Shown here piece after piece: positions 8,751 through 17,123 of a stretch of 28,610 bases of DNA. Under the pieces are notes generated by a model. It was given only the letters and a program-made list of their open reading frames with translations, ran no database searches and was not told the origin of the DNA. The stretch comes from Pseudomonadota bacterium (GTDB lineage: Bacteria; Pseudomonadota; Gammaproteobacteria; Steroidobacterales; Steroidobacteraceae), in the NCBI GenBank assembly GCA_021826035.1, contig JAKBBE010000028.1:1-28610 (forward strand), written 5' to 3'. Every line of letters begins with the position of its first letter. The stretch's first letter is position 1. The translations under genes and the position numbers were made by a program.

Positions 8751-8880
8751 GCGCAGCGCGCGATACCGATAAGCACAACTGCGGATTCGCTCCATCTCCC
8801 AGGCGCGTACCGTCTGCGCGAAGACACTGAGGCACCGCACCGCGGTGCGCTCCGTGTCACCTGCAGCCACGGGGGCGAAG

Positions 8881-11328
8881 ATGGCCGGCGCAGATCGCTT
8901 CATCCGTACGTTCGCGCAGATCTCCTCGGCAGATCTGGCGCTGGTGGGTGGCAAAACCGCCTCGCTCGGGGAGATGTATCAAGCGCTGCGCCCGCAGGGC
9001 GTACCGATCCCCAACGGTTTCGCAATCACCACCGACGCCTATCGGCACCTCCTCGAGCACAGTCAGCTCTGGCAGCCGCTGCGTGCGCTCCTGGCGCCGC
9101 TTCGTCTCGATGATCCTGCGGACCTGGCCGAGCGCGGCCGCCAGGCGCGCCAGAGGATCTACGCCGCAGGACTTCCTGCCGACCTCGAGGCGCAGATTCT
9201 CGATGCGTATCGGCAGCTGATGAGCGAGTCCGGCGCAATGACCAGCGTCGCGGTGCGCAGCTCGGCGACCGCCGAGGACCTGCCGACGGCGAGTTTCGCC
9301 GGACAACAGGACTCGTTTCTCAACATCGCAGGCGAGGCGCAGCTGCTCGAGGCGACCCGGCGCTGCTTCGCGAGCCTGTTCACGGACCGGGCCATTCATT
9401 ATCGCGCCGACAACGGCTTCGACCATTTCAAGGTCGCCCTGTCGGTCGCCGTCCAAACGATGGTCCGCGCCGACCGCGGCGCGAGCGGTGTGATGTTCAC
9501 CCTCGACACCGAAAGCGGCTTTCGCGACGTGGTGCTGATCACCGCCAGCTACGGCCTCGGGGAGAACATCGTCCAGGGTGCCGTCGAACCGGATGAGTTC
9601 CTGGTCTTCAAACCGACCTTCCGAGCCGGCCGGCGCACGGTGCTGCGCCACACGCTCGGCAGCAAGAAGATCAAGATGGTCTACGCCGAGGGTGGCGCAG
9701 GACAGTCGACCCGCAATGTCGCCACGAGCGACGAGGAGCGCGACCGTTACTGCATCAGCGATCAACAAATCCTCACGCTCGCCGACTATGCGCTGAAGAT
9801 CGAATGGCACTTCAGCGAACGTGCCGGTGAGCCGGTGCCGATGGACATCGAGTGGGCCACGGACGGCCCCGATGGATCGATCTACGTCGTCCAGGCTCGC
9901 CCCGAAACCAGCGCTGCGCGACGCAACGTGGCGCTGCTGGAGGAGTATCGGCTCGGCGCCACACCGGTGCCGCTCGTGACCGGACATGCCGTCGGCGCAC
10001 GCGTCGCCAGCGGCGCGGTGCGGCGCATCGAGAGCAGCGCGCAGATCGCTCAGTTTCGCAGCGGCGAGGTTCTGGTGACCGAGCGCACGACGCCCGACTG
10101 GGAGCCCATCATGCGCCGCGCCGCGGCCATCGTGACCGATCGCGGCGGACGGACCTGTCACGCCGCGATCGTGGCACGGGAGTTCGGCATTCCCGCGGTC
10201 GTCGGCGCCGGGAATGCGACCGAAGTGCTGCGCAGCGGCCAGCGCGTCACCGTGTCGTGCGCCGAAGGCGAAACGGGCAAGGTCTACGCCGGCGATGTTC
10301 CCTTCGCCGTCGAGCGCACCGACCTGGCGCGGCTCGCCCGGCCGCGCACCCAGATGATGCTGATCCTCGCCAATCCCGCCACCGCCTTTCAGATGAGCTT
10401 CCTGCCCAATGACGGTGTGGCGCTCGCGCGCATGGAGTTCATCATCACCGAGCACATCAAGGCTCACCCGATGGCGCTGCTGCACCCCGAGCGTGTCGCC
10501 GATGAGGCCGAGCGGCGCGCGCTGGCGCAGTTGACGCATCGCCATACCGATCCAGGCGAGTTCTTCATCACGCAGCTCGCCGAGGGTCTGGGCACCATTG
10601 CCGCCGCCTTCTTCCCCAAGCCGGTCATCGTGCGCCTGTCCGACTTCAAGACCAACGAATACGCCGGACTGCTCGGCGGGCGCTGGTTCGAGCCGAAGGA
10701 GGATAACCCGATGCTCGGGCTGCGCGGGGCGGCCCGCTATACCCATCCGTCCTACGCGGCCGCCTTCGCGCTCGAATGCGCCGCCATCAAACGGGCACGG
10801 GAGGTGATGGGACTGCGCAACATCACGCCCATGATCCCGTTCTGCAGACGGGTCCAGGAGGGCGCCGCGGTCATCGCCCGCATGCGCGAGCTCGGCTTGG
10901 AGCAGGGCAAGAACGGGCTTGAGATCTACGTCATGTGCGAGATCCCGAACAACATTCTGCTCATCGACGAGTTCAGCAGACTCTTCGATGGCTTCTCGAT
11001 CGGGTCGAACGATCTGACACAGTTGACGCTCGGGGTGGATCGCGACTCGGCAACCGTGGCATTCGACTTCGATGAGCGTGATCCGGGCGTGCGCAAGTTC
11101 CTGCAGCAGGCGGTCGAGGGCTGCCGGCGCAATGGCCGCCACAGCGGGATCTGCGGCCAGGCACCGTCGGATTACCCGGAAATCACCGCCGAGCTGGTCG
11201 CGCTCGGCATCGATTCGATCGGCTTGAACCCCGATGCGTTGATTCGCACCACGGTACGTGTCCTGGCGCTTGAGCGCGAACTCGCCACGAGTGCCTCGGC
11301 CGGTTCGCCCGGGCGCACCGGAACGTGA
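8881..11328 (+). CDS. ppsA: Phosphoenolpyruvate synthase (pyruvate, water dikinase)
   Basis: The protein is 815 residues (E. coli PpsA has 792). It converts pyruvate and ATP to PEP, AMP and phosphate, the entry step of gluconeogenesis from pyruvate. The N-terminal ATP-grasp-like domain has LVGGKTASLGEM and the SSATAEDLPTASFAGQQDSF signature. The swivelling domain has TDRGGRTCHAAIVAREFG, with His427 as the phospho-carrier residue. The C-terminal PEP-binding barrel has GSNDLTQLTLGVDRDS and GICGQAPSD, with Cys758 as the catalytic acid/base. I chose ATG 8881 because GGGGGCGAAG precedes it; the GTG at 8845 is possible but adds nothing conserved. A CBS-domain gene starts 25 bp downstream and a phosphofructokinase gene follows, so the opposing enzymes are likely co-transcribed. 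Confidence 0.96.
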   Translation: MAGADRFIRTFAQISSADLALVGGKTASLGEMYQALRPQGVPIPNGFAITTDAYRHLLEHSQLWQPLRALLAPLRLDDPADLAERGRQARQRIYAAGLPADLEAQILDAYRQLMSESGAMTSVAVRSSATAEDLPTASFAGQQDSFLNIAGEAQLLEATRRCFASLFTDRAIHYRADNGFDHFKVALSVAVQTMVRADRGASGVMFTLDTESGFRDVVLITASYGLGENIVQGAVEPDEFLVFKPTFRAGRRTVLRHTLGSKKIKMVYAEGGAGQSTRNVATSDEERDRYCISDQQILTLADYALKIEWHFSERAGEPVPMDIEWATDGPDGSIYVVQARPETSAARRNVALLEEYRLGATPVPLVTGHAVGARVASGAVRRIESSAQIAQFRSGEVLVTERTTPDWEPIMRRAAAIVTDRGGRTCHAAIVAREFGIPAVVGAGNATEVLRSGQRVTVSCAEGETGKVYAGDVPFAVERTDLARLARPRTQMMLILANPATAFQMSFLPNDGVALARMEFIITEHIKAHPMALLHPERVADEAERRALAQLTHRHTDPGEFFITQLAEGLGTIAAAFFPKPVIVRLSDFKTNEYAGLLGGRWFEPKEDNPMLGLRGAARYTHPSYAAAFALECAAIKRAREVMGLRNITPMIPFCRRVQEGAAVIARMRELGLEQGKNGLEIYVMCEIPNNILLIDEFSRLFDGFSIGSNDLTQLTLGVDRDSATVAFDFDERDPGVRKFLQQAVEGCRRNGRHSGICGQAPSDYPEITAELVALGIDSIGLNPDALIRTTVRVLALERELATSASAGSPGRTGT

Positions 11329-11353
11329 AATCTTCGCTGGAGGCGAGAGGACT

Positions 11354-11806
11354 ATGAACGTCGGCAGCATCTGCACCCGCGAACTCGTCACGGTGAGGCC
11401 GCACATCGATCTGGTCACCGCGGCGCAGTGCATGCGCGAGAAAAACGTGGGCTTCCTGGTGGCCGTCGATCCGCAGCCGAATACCCCGTACGGCCGCCCC
11501 GTCGGCGTGTTGACGGACCGCGACATCATCGTGTCGGTCGTCGCCGGGGGGACGGACCCGAAGAGGCTCACGGTGGCCGATGTGATGAAGCAGTATCCGG
11601 CGATGGCCGAGGAGACCGATCCGCTGGAGGAGGCGCTGCGCACGATGCGCCGCATGGGCGTGCGCCGGTTGCCGGTGGTCGGTGCCGGCGGAATGCTCAC
11701 CGGTGTGCTCTCCCTCGATGACGTGCTGGACGTTCTCGCCGGAGAGCTCCGCGAGGTCTCCGGCACGGTCCGCGGTACGCGACACAGCGGAGCTCGTGCC
11801 GAGTGA
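11354..11806 (+). CDS. Stand-alone CBS-pair protein, first copy
   Basis: This 150-residue protein consists of two CBS motifs and a short Arg-rich tail. CBS1 covers residues about 1-66 and ends VGVLTDRDIIVSVV; CBS2 covers about 73-135 and ends TGVLSLDDVLDVLAGEL. CBS pairs (Bateman modules) often bind AMP, ADP, ATP, S-adenosylmethionine or NAD in the cleft between the motifs, and dimerise. No catalytic or DNA-binding domain is attached, so it would act by binding ligand and perhaps a protein partner. GGAGG at 11339-11343 and AGAGG at 11346-11350 support the ATG at 11354; the in-frame extension to 11258 lies inside ppsA. It sits between ppsA and pfkA and is clearly paralogous to the CBS protein after pfkA. 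A regulatory role for these enzymes is inference from position. Confidence 0.88.
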   Translation: MNVGSICTRELVTVRPHIDLVTAAQCMREKNVGFLVAVDPQPNTPYGRPVGVLTDRDIIVSVVAGGTDPKRLTVADVMKQYPAMAEETDPLEEALRTMRRMGVRRLPVVGAGGMLTGVLSLDDVLDVLAGELREVSGTVRGTRHSGARAE

Positions 11807-11858
11807 CCGTGCGGCCCGTCAACCTCACCGCTGCGGCCCTCGCCAGGCGCGGTGCGCC

Positions 11859-12833
11859 GTGACGCGGCGCGTCGCCATTCTCACCAGCGGGGGGGATGCG
11901 CCCGGCATGAACGCGGCCATCCGTGCGGTGGTGCGCGCCGGTCTTGCGCGCGAGTTGGAGATGTTCGGCATCCGGCACGGCTACAGCGGGTTGATGGCGG
12001 GGGATTTCCGCCACCTCGGGGCCCGCGAAGTCGGTGGCATCATCGACCGCGGCGGGACGATGCTCGGCACCAGCCGCTGCCCGGCCTTTCTCACCGATGA
12101 AGGGCAGCAGACGGCCGTACGTCGGCTCGCCGAGCACGACATCGCCGGGCTGATCATCGTCGGCGGCAACGGCTCACAGCGCGGTTCGCTGGCGCTGGCG
12201 CAGCGCGGCGTGGCCGTCATCGGCATTGCCTCGACCATCGATAACGATCTGGCCGGGTCCGACGTCACGCTGGGGGCGACCACGGCCGTCGATGTCGCGC
12301 TCGAGGCGATCAGCCGTCTGCGCGTGACCGCCGCCGCGCACGGGCGGGTCTTCCTCGTCGAGGTGATGGGGCGCGCCTGCGGCTATCTGGCACTGATGGC
12401 CGGCATCGCCGGCGGTGCCGAGGCCATCGTGATCCCAGAGGCGGAACAGTCCCCCGAGCAGATCGCCCTCGCCATCCAGGATGCGTACCGGCGCGGCAAG
12501 AGTCACGCCATCGTGGTCGTCGCCGAAGGCGCAACACACAACGCGGACGCGCTGGCGCGGCATTTCACCGAGCACGCCGAGCGGCTGAACTTCGAGCTGC
12601 GGGTCACCAAGCTCGGTCACGTACAGCGCGGCGGAAGCCCCGGTGCATTCGACCGATTGAGCGCGACGCTGCTCGGGGCCGAGGCCATCGATCGCTGGTG
12701 TGCCGGTGAACACGGCATTCTGCTCGGGCTGAGCGGCGCTCGCCCCACGGTGAGCCGGCTGGGCGAGGCACTGGAGCGTGCGAAGCCGCTGCAGCCGCAA
12801 TGGCTTCACCTGGCACACGTCCTGTCACGCTGA
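11859..12833 (+). CDS. pfkA: 6-phosphofructokinase, PfkA family
   Basis: The 324-residue product (E. coli PfkA 320) phosphorylates fructose-6-phosphate to the 1,6-bisphosphate. The start is GTG at 11859, because the family N-terminus (RRVAILTSGGDAPGMNAAIR) begins there and no ATG precedes it in a sensible position. Catalytic TIDND is at residues 126-130 (Asp128 the base). EVMGR, the PEAE loop and LGHVQRGGSP, which line the sugar-phosphate site, are intact. The nucleotide loop reads GGNGS instead of the usual GGDGS, with Asn104 replacing a metal-binding Asp. The neighbouring specificity positions are Gly105 and Ser125. Pyrophosphate-dependent enzymes usually have Asp and Lys there, so ATP is the likelier donor, but this needs an assay. 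It lies between two CBS-protein genes (52 and 65 bp gaps). Confidence 0.93.
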   Translation: MTRRVAILTSGGDAPGMNAAIRAVVRAGLARELEMFGIRHGYSGLMAGDFRHLGAREVGGIIDRGGTMLGTSRCPAFLTDEGQQTAVRRLAEHDIAGLIIVGGNGSQRGSLALAQRGVAVIGIASTIDNDLAGSDVTLGATTAVDVALEAISRLRVTAAAHGRVFLVEVMGRACGYLALMAGIAGGAEAIVIPEAEQSPEQIALAIQDAYRRGKSHAIVVVAEGATHNADALARHFTEHAERLNFELRVTKLGHVQRGGSPGAFDRLSATLLGAEAIDRWCAGEHGILLGLSGARPTVSRLGEALERAKPLQPQWLHLAHVLSR

Positions 12834-12898
12834 GCGGGCACCGCGGCCATCGTCGTCACCCTCAAGGTCGATTCCCACCGTAGCGAGGAGAGCGCGCC

Positions 12899-13348
12899 AT
12901 GAAGCTGAAAGAGCTCTGCACACCCGATGTCGTGTACTGCACTGCACAGATCAGTGCGTTGCACGCCGCTCGCCTGATGCGCGAGCGGCACGTCGGGGAT
13001 CTGGTCGTCATCGATGAGAGCGCGGACACGCATGCCCCAATCGGCATCGTCACGGACCGCGACATCGTCGTGGAGGTCCTCGCCAAGGACCTCGATCCGG
13101 CCACCACCCGCGTGGGCCAGATCATGCGCGTGCCGCTGGTGATCGCCCGGATGTCCGAAGAGGCCGAAAGTGCGCTCGAGCGCATGCGCGCGCACGGCGT
13201 ACGCCGCGTTCCGGTGCTCGATGACACCGAGCAGCTCGCCGGGATTCTCTCGCTCGATGATCTGCTGAAGCGGCTGGCCGCCGATGCCGCGGTGCTCGCC
13301 GACATCGTCACGCGCGAGCAGGATCGCGAGCATCGCCTGCGCCGCTGA
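12899..13348 (+). CDS. Stand-alone CBS-pair protein, second copy
   Basis: This 149-residue protein has two CBS motifs: CBS1 ends IGIVTDRDIVVEVL and CBS2 ends AGILSLDDLLKRLA. A charged C-terminal helix (TREQDREHRLRR) follows. It aligns along its whole length with the CBS protein upstream of pfkA: both share the TDRDI and SLDD signatures and a HGVRR/MGVRR segment before the last strand. The two therefore arose by duplication. A GAGGAG ribosome binding site precedes the ATG at 12899. The gene follows pfkA by 65 bp. A 14-bp perfect palindrome (13361-13374) within GC-rich repeats lies just after the stop and may end the transcript. The ligand is unknown; adenine nucleotides are the commonest for the family. 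Confidence 0.88.
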   Translation: MKLKELCTPDVVYCTAQISALHAARLMRERHVGDLVVIDESADTHAPIGIVTDRDIVVEVLAKDLDPATTRVGQIMRVPLVIARMSEEAESALERMRAHGVRRVPVLDDTEQLAGILSLDDLLKRLAADAAVLADIVTREQDREHRLRR

Positions 13349-13410
13349 AGGGGCGCCTCGGCGCCGGCCGGCGCGCCATTGCCGCGGACATCGTCGCGGC
13401 GCGTGACGGC

Positions 13411-13419
13411 TGGTAAAAT
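13411..13419 (+). promoter_or_regulatory. Predicted extended -10 promoter for the old yellow enzyme gene
   Basis: TGGTAAAAT at 13411-13419 fits TGn plus a -10 hexamer (TAAAAT, five of six) in a very GC-rich gap. The -35 position is poor, as is usual for extended -10 promoters. Transcription would begin near 13426, 44 nt before the start codon. Confidence 0.45.
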
Positions 13420-13469
13420 CCCACTCGCCCGAACGTCCGGGCCCCCCTCCGGCGACTCCCAGGACCGCG

Positions 13470-14576
13470 ATGAACACGCCCGCTCTCTTTACGCCGCTAC
13501 GCGTGCGCAATCTCGAACTTGCCAACCGTATCGTGATCGCTCCGATGTGCCAGTACTCGGCCGACCACGGTCGCATGACCGACTGGCACCTGATCCACCT
13601 CGGCCAGCTCGCCCTGAGCGGCGCGGGACTGCTCACCATCGAAGCCACCGCGGTCCTCCCGGAAGGGCGCATCACCTATGCGGACGTCGGTCTGTGGAAC
13701 GACGAGACGCAGGCCGCCATGGCCGACACCGTCGAGCGCATCCGCCGCTACACGCCGATTCCCATTGCGGTGCAGCTGGCCCATGCCGGACGGAAGGCCT
13801 CGACCGAGGTGCCGTGGAAGGGAGGACAACAGCTGCCGCCGGCCGATGCGCACGGCTGGCAGACGCTCGCCCCGTCCGCCCTGGCGTTTGCCCCCGGGCA
13901 GCTGCCCCCAGCGGCGCTCGATCGGGACGGTTTGCGGGCCGTGCGCGAGGCCTTTGCCGCCGCAGCGGTCCGCGCCGGCCGCATCGGTCTCGATGCCGTC
14001 CAGATCCACGCCGCGCACGGCTATCTGCTGCACCAGTTCCTCTCCCCGCTCAGCAATCACCGCGAGGACGAATACGGCGGGTCGCTGCAGAACCGGATGC
14101 GATTTCCGCTCGAGGTGTTCGATGCGGTCCGCGCAGCCTTCCCGGCTGAACGAGCGGTCTCGGTACGGGTTTCGGGCACCGACTGGATCGAGGGCGGCTG
14201 GGACTGCGAGCAGACCATCGCATTCGCCGAGCAGTTGCAGGCGCGCGGCTGCGATGCGCTGCATGTCTCGAGCGGCGGCCTGCACGGCGCACAGCGCATC
14301 CCGGTGGGACCCGGCTACCAGGTGCCCCTCGCCCGCGCGGTCAAGGCGGCCGTACGGATCCCGGTGGTCGCCGTCGGGCTGATCACCGGATTCGAGCAGG
14401 CCGAAGCGATCGTCGCGACCGGGGATGCCGATCTGGTGGCGCTGGCGCGCACGGCGCTCTACGACCCGCGTTGGCCCTGGCATGCCGCCGCCGCACTCGG
14501 CGGCCAGGTACGCCCCGCGCCCCAATACCTGCGCTGCGAGCCGCAGCGGTTGCGCGGTATGTTCGCCGCGGACTGA
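13470..14576 (+). CDS. Old yellow enzyme-family NADH:flavin oxidoreductase (YqjM/XenA-like)
   Basis: This 368-residue single-domain FMN barrel belongs to the YqjM/XenA group, which reduces activated C=C bonds or nitro compounds with NAD(P)H. The N-terminus has NRIVIAPMCQYS, with Cys27 the redox-tuning cysteine and Tyr29 the active-site tyrosine of this class. QLAHAGRKAS (residues 102-111) is the FMN-contacting loop. His180 and His183 in QIHAAHGYLLHQF are the substrate-binding pair. HREDEYGGSLQNR follows and is a strong class signature. The C-terminal phosphate-binding region (VVAVGLITGF, then DLVALARTALYDPRWP) is intact. AGGA at 13461-13464 supports the start. The gene has its own predicted promoter and converges on the exported duplicated-domain gene with only 6 bp between stops. 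The physiological substrate is unknown. Confidence 0.93.
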   Translation: MNTPALFTPLRVRNLELANRIVIAPMCQYSADHGRMTDWHLIHLGQLALSGAGLLTIEATAVLPEGRITYADVGLWNDETQAAMADTVERIRRYTPIPIAVQLAHAGRKASTEVPWKGGQQLPPADAHGWQTLAPSALAFAPGQLPPAALDRDGLRAVREAFAAAAVRAGRIGLDAVQIHAAHGYLLHQFLSPLSNHREDEYGGSLQNRMRFPLEVFDAVRAAFPAERAVSVRVSGTDWIEGGWDCEQTIAFAEQLQARGCDALHVSSGGLHGAQRIPVGPGYQVPLARAVKAAVRIPVVAVGLITGFEQAEAIVATGDADLVALARTALYDPRWPWHAAAALGGQVRPAPQYLRCEPQRLRGMFAAD

Positions 14577-14582
14577 CCGGCA

Positions 14583-16091
14583 CTAGCGCCCGAGCGCCCA
14601 GAGCACGACGGCATCGAACAGCGCCTTGCCTTGCGCAGTCATCTGGTCGTACGACGGGTTGTCCAGTGGCAAGAGCGCGCGGCGGGCCGGGGCGATGAAC
14701 CCCCCGGCCATTCGCGCCCCTTTGGGGTAGCCGAAGATTGCGTCCTCGCGCGGCTCATTCGGCAGCGTGGCGATCACCGTCGCGTCCGGCAGCGGCCAGG
14801 CCCACTTCAGCACGCCCGGATGATCGGTGAACTTCACCAGACCCGGCTTCAAGCCGGCCGCCATCGGACTCCACGCACCGACGATGTCCAGATAGTTCTC
14901 CGGCGGATCCTCACTCTCGAGCAACTCGCCGTGCTCGCCGTAATCGACGTAGCGCTTGCGCCCGCTGAAGTGCAGTGAATCGGACAGGAGGCCCTCGAGG
15001 GAGATCAGTGGCACCGGCACGTCGATGTACTTGTTGGCCAGTTTCCATTTCGAGCAGGTGCCGGAGATGATGATCAGATCCATCCCGCGCGCGATGCGCT
15101 GCGGCGCGGTCTGGTCGGCAACGGTGACCGTGAAGCCGAGACGGCGCAGATGCGCCACGATGTGCGCATCCGAATGGCGGCCCTCCCCGCCGTTGACCCG
15201 CTCTACGTACAGCAGCCGCTTGCCGCGGGCCGCCTTCAGTAGCGCCGCATCGAGCGCGCGGGGGTCGTAGATCGGTTCAGGTGGCGGCGGTGAGAGCGCC
15301 CAGCGCAACGCCGCATCGAACAATTTCAGTCCGATCGCCCAGCGGCGCAGATTCGGATCCTGAGCCGCCGGTCCATACACCGCGGTCAGCAGGTGGAAGT
15401 TGTCGCTGCCCAGATAGAATCCGACTCGACGTGCCGGCGCGGTGCGCCCGTCGGCCAGCGTCGCCTCGCGCTCGTAAGTGAACACCCCCGCATAGTGGCG
15501 CGACCCGAAGAAGTCCGTGACCACCGTGCCGCCGGGTCCGGGATCTCCCCAGCCCGCCGTCTGCGGTTCGAGGTACAGCGTCCCGAACAGCCGCGGTCGC
15601 AACCCGACGGCGCGACTGATCTCGGAGGTGATGTTCGCCCCGAATCCATACAGCACCGCGAAGCTGTCCGCATAGTGCTGGACCGGATCGATGACGTCGA
15701 AATCCCGATGCAACGTCGCGCCAGTCATGCCGAGATTCGGATAATCGAACGTGTTCCAGGTGAAAATCGGGATCGGCGCGGCGGCAAACTTGTTCCCGAG
15801 CACGCGCGCATTGGCGGTCGAGGAAATCACGATCAGCGCCGCCCCGTGCGCCGCCGAGGGGCTCACCCGCGCATCGACCGTACGGACTCGCAAGCCCAGC
15901 TTGCGCAGGTAACGCGCCACGCGCGCATCGTCATTGGGCTGCGGCGCGCGTATCCCGCCCGTCACGAACAGCACCGTCTTGCCCGCAAGCGCCGACCACG
16001 GTGCGAGCGCCGCCTGCGCCTGTGGCAGGCCGATCAGCACCCCGAGCACGCCGGCGGCGAGGAGGCGCACGACGCGGGCGCCGCGGGTCAT
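14583..16091 (-). CDS. Exported protein of two tandem homologous domains, function unknown
   Basis: The 502-residue protein starts at the ATG at 16091, in an ATGA overlap with the propeller gene; a signal peptide ends near residue 27 (AQA). The rest is an internal duplication: residues about 37-266 and 290-500. Each half opens with a Rossmann-like unit (GKTVLFVTGG / GKRLLYVERV). Each then has a D-rich helix before LRKLGLRVRTVD / LRRLGFTVTVAD, and LIVISST...LGNKF / LIIISGT...LANKY. Each closes with an APARR segment and LFDAALRWAL / LFDAVVLWAL. The fold resembles class-I glutamine-amidotransferase or ThuA-like sandwiches, but I see no catalytic Cys-His-Glu triad, so a binding or structural role is more likely. 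It is the last gene of the TonB/FecIR operon. Confidence 0.8.
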   Translation of the reverse strand: MTRGARVVRLLAAGVLGVLIGLPQAQAALAPWSALAGKTVLFVTGGIRAPQPNDDARVARYLRKLGLRVRTVDARVSPSAAHGAALIVISSTANARVLGNKFAAAPIPIFTWNTFDYPNLGMTGATLHRDFDVIDPVQHYADSFAVLYGFGANITSEISRAVGLRPRLFGTLYLEPQTAGWGDPGPGGTVVTDFFGSRHYAGVFTYEREATLADGRTAPARRVGFYLGSDNFHLLTAVYGPAAQDPNLRRWAIGLKLFDAALRWALSPPPPEPIYDPRALDAALLKAARGKRLLYVERVNGGEGRHSDAHIVAHLRRLGFTVTVADQTAPQRIARGMDLIIISGTCSKWKLANKYIDVPVPLISLEGLLSDSLHFSGRKRYVDYGEHGELLESEDPPENYLDIVGAWSPMAAGLKPGLVKFTDHPGVLKWAWPLPDATVIATLPNEPREDAIFGYPKGARMAGGFIAPARRALLPLDNPSYDQMTAQGKALFDAVVLWALGR

Positions 16092-17119
16092 TGCGCCTCC
16101 GATCGGCCGGCGCCGAGCACCCAGATGACGGGCCGCCCCGTCGCAGCGGACGCGAGGGCGAGCCACAGCTCCCCGACCGGTGCCGCCAACGCCAAAGCGC
16201 TGCACCGCGCCGGAAGCGGCAACTGCCCGTGATTGCGATATCGAATGAATGCCTGCATCTGAATCCCCGCCACGGCCTTGGCGCCGGCAAAGAACGCCCC
16301 GCCCTTCCAGCCGTGCGCACCGAAGGGGTGAAATGCGAACGCCGCGTGCAGCCGCGGGCCACCCGGGAGGGGCAAGCGCACGAACGTGAACCCAAGGTCC
16401 GCATCGACGATCAGCGCCCGACCGTTGGCACAGCCGACGAACAGCCGCCGGCCGACTCTGTCCATGGCCAACCCGCTCGGCGCGTGGCAGCGGCTCAGTG
16501 GAATCGAGCCGGCACGACGCATCGTGCGCGCGTCGATGACCTCGAGCGCATTGCGTGCCGTGTTCGTGACATACAGAGTGCCGCGTCCGTTGCCCGCCAT
16601 CTGGCCCAGCGCACCGAGGATCCGTACCCGCCCCAACGGCCGACCGGAGAGCGGATCGAGCCGCACGATGGACCCGTTCGAGCGGCTCTCGAGAAAGAGC
16701 ATGCGGGCGGTGCGGTCATAGAGCAGCGCGGCAGGCCGTCCCGAATCGAGCGAGCGTTGATGCTCGACGGCGAGCGTGCGCGGCGACAGAAACACGAGCT
16801 GCGCCGGCGCGCGCACCGCCGCGACGATCTGCCCGGATTGCGTGCGCGCCAACGCGCTCACCGTCCCGCCGAGCCGGCGGTGAAGGGCGAGCGGCTTACC
16901 GGCCGGAGAATAGCCCTCGATTCGATGTCCCTGAGCGACGTAGATCACTCGGGTCTGCGGATCGAACAGCAGCGCGTGCACGACGCCTGTGGCCGGCAAC
17001 GCGATGCGACGCATCAGGCGATACGGGAATCCGGTCCCGGCCGCCGCCGGCAGCCCTATGGTCAGCAGCAAGATGCCGGCCGCCAGCACCCCGAGAGGCC
17101 GCACTGATGTCGCGTGCAT
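16088..17119 (-). CDS. Secreted YVTN/YncE-like beta-propeller protein
   Basis: The product is 343 residues with a signal peptide (MHATSVRPLG followed by a hydrophobic core to about residue 28). The body is a series of about 40-residue strands typical of YVTN/NHL propellers: VHALLFDPQTRVIYVAQG, VSALARTQSGQIVAAV, PAALLYDRTARMLFLE, GTLYVTNTARNALEVIDA and SGLAMDRVGRRLFVGCANG. I chose ATG 17119 over 17134 because GGAGG at 17128-17132 sits 8 bases before it and the upstream ATG would lie inside the previous gene's end. It starts 4 bp after the binding-protein stop and overlaps the next gene by 4 bp. The E. coli propeller YncE is encoded next to a TonB-dependent receptor gene (yncD), so the pairing has a precedent. 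No enzymatic site is visible. Confidence 0.82.
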   Translation of the reverse strand: MHATSVRPLGVLAAGILLLTIGLPAAAGTGFPYRLMRRIALPATGVVHALLFDPQTRVIYVAQGHRIEGYSPAGKPLALHRRLGGTVSALARTQSGQIVAAVRAPAQLVFLSPRTLAVEHQRSLDSGRPAALLYDRTARMLFLESRSNGSIVRLDPLSGRPLGRVRILGALGQMAGNGRGTLYVTNTARNALEVIDARTMRRAGSIPLSRCHAPSGLAMDRVGRRLFVGCANGRALIVDADLGFTFVRLPLPGGPRLHAAFAFHPFGAHGWKGGAFFAGAKAVAGIQMQAFIRYRNHGQLPLPARCSALALAAPVGELWLALASAATGRPVIWVLGAGRSEAQ

Positions 17120-17123
17120 CGTG

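Noticed and set aside
6349..8835. 828-residue open frame on the minus strand opposite the iorB-like gene
   Set aside because: Long antisense frames are expected at this GC content; composition is Arg/His/Gly-rich and it lacks any domain, whereas the plus-strand frame matches a known enzyme throughout.
8857..11766. 969-residue open frame on the minus strand opposite ppsA and the first CBS gene
   Set aside because: It is an antisense shadow of a conserved GC-rich gene, with no recognisable motif; the plus-strand PEP synthase has all catalytic motifs.
11859..12833. Pyrophosphate-dependent phosphofructokinase
   Set aside because: The Asp and Lys that mark pyrophosphate use are replaced by Gly105 and Ser125; ATP is the simpler assignment despite the altered loop.
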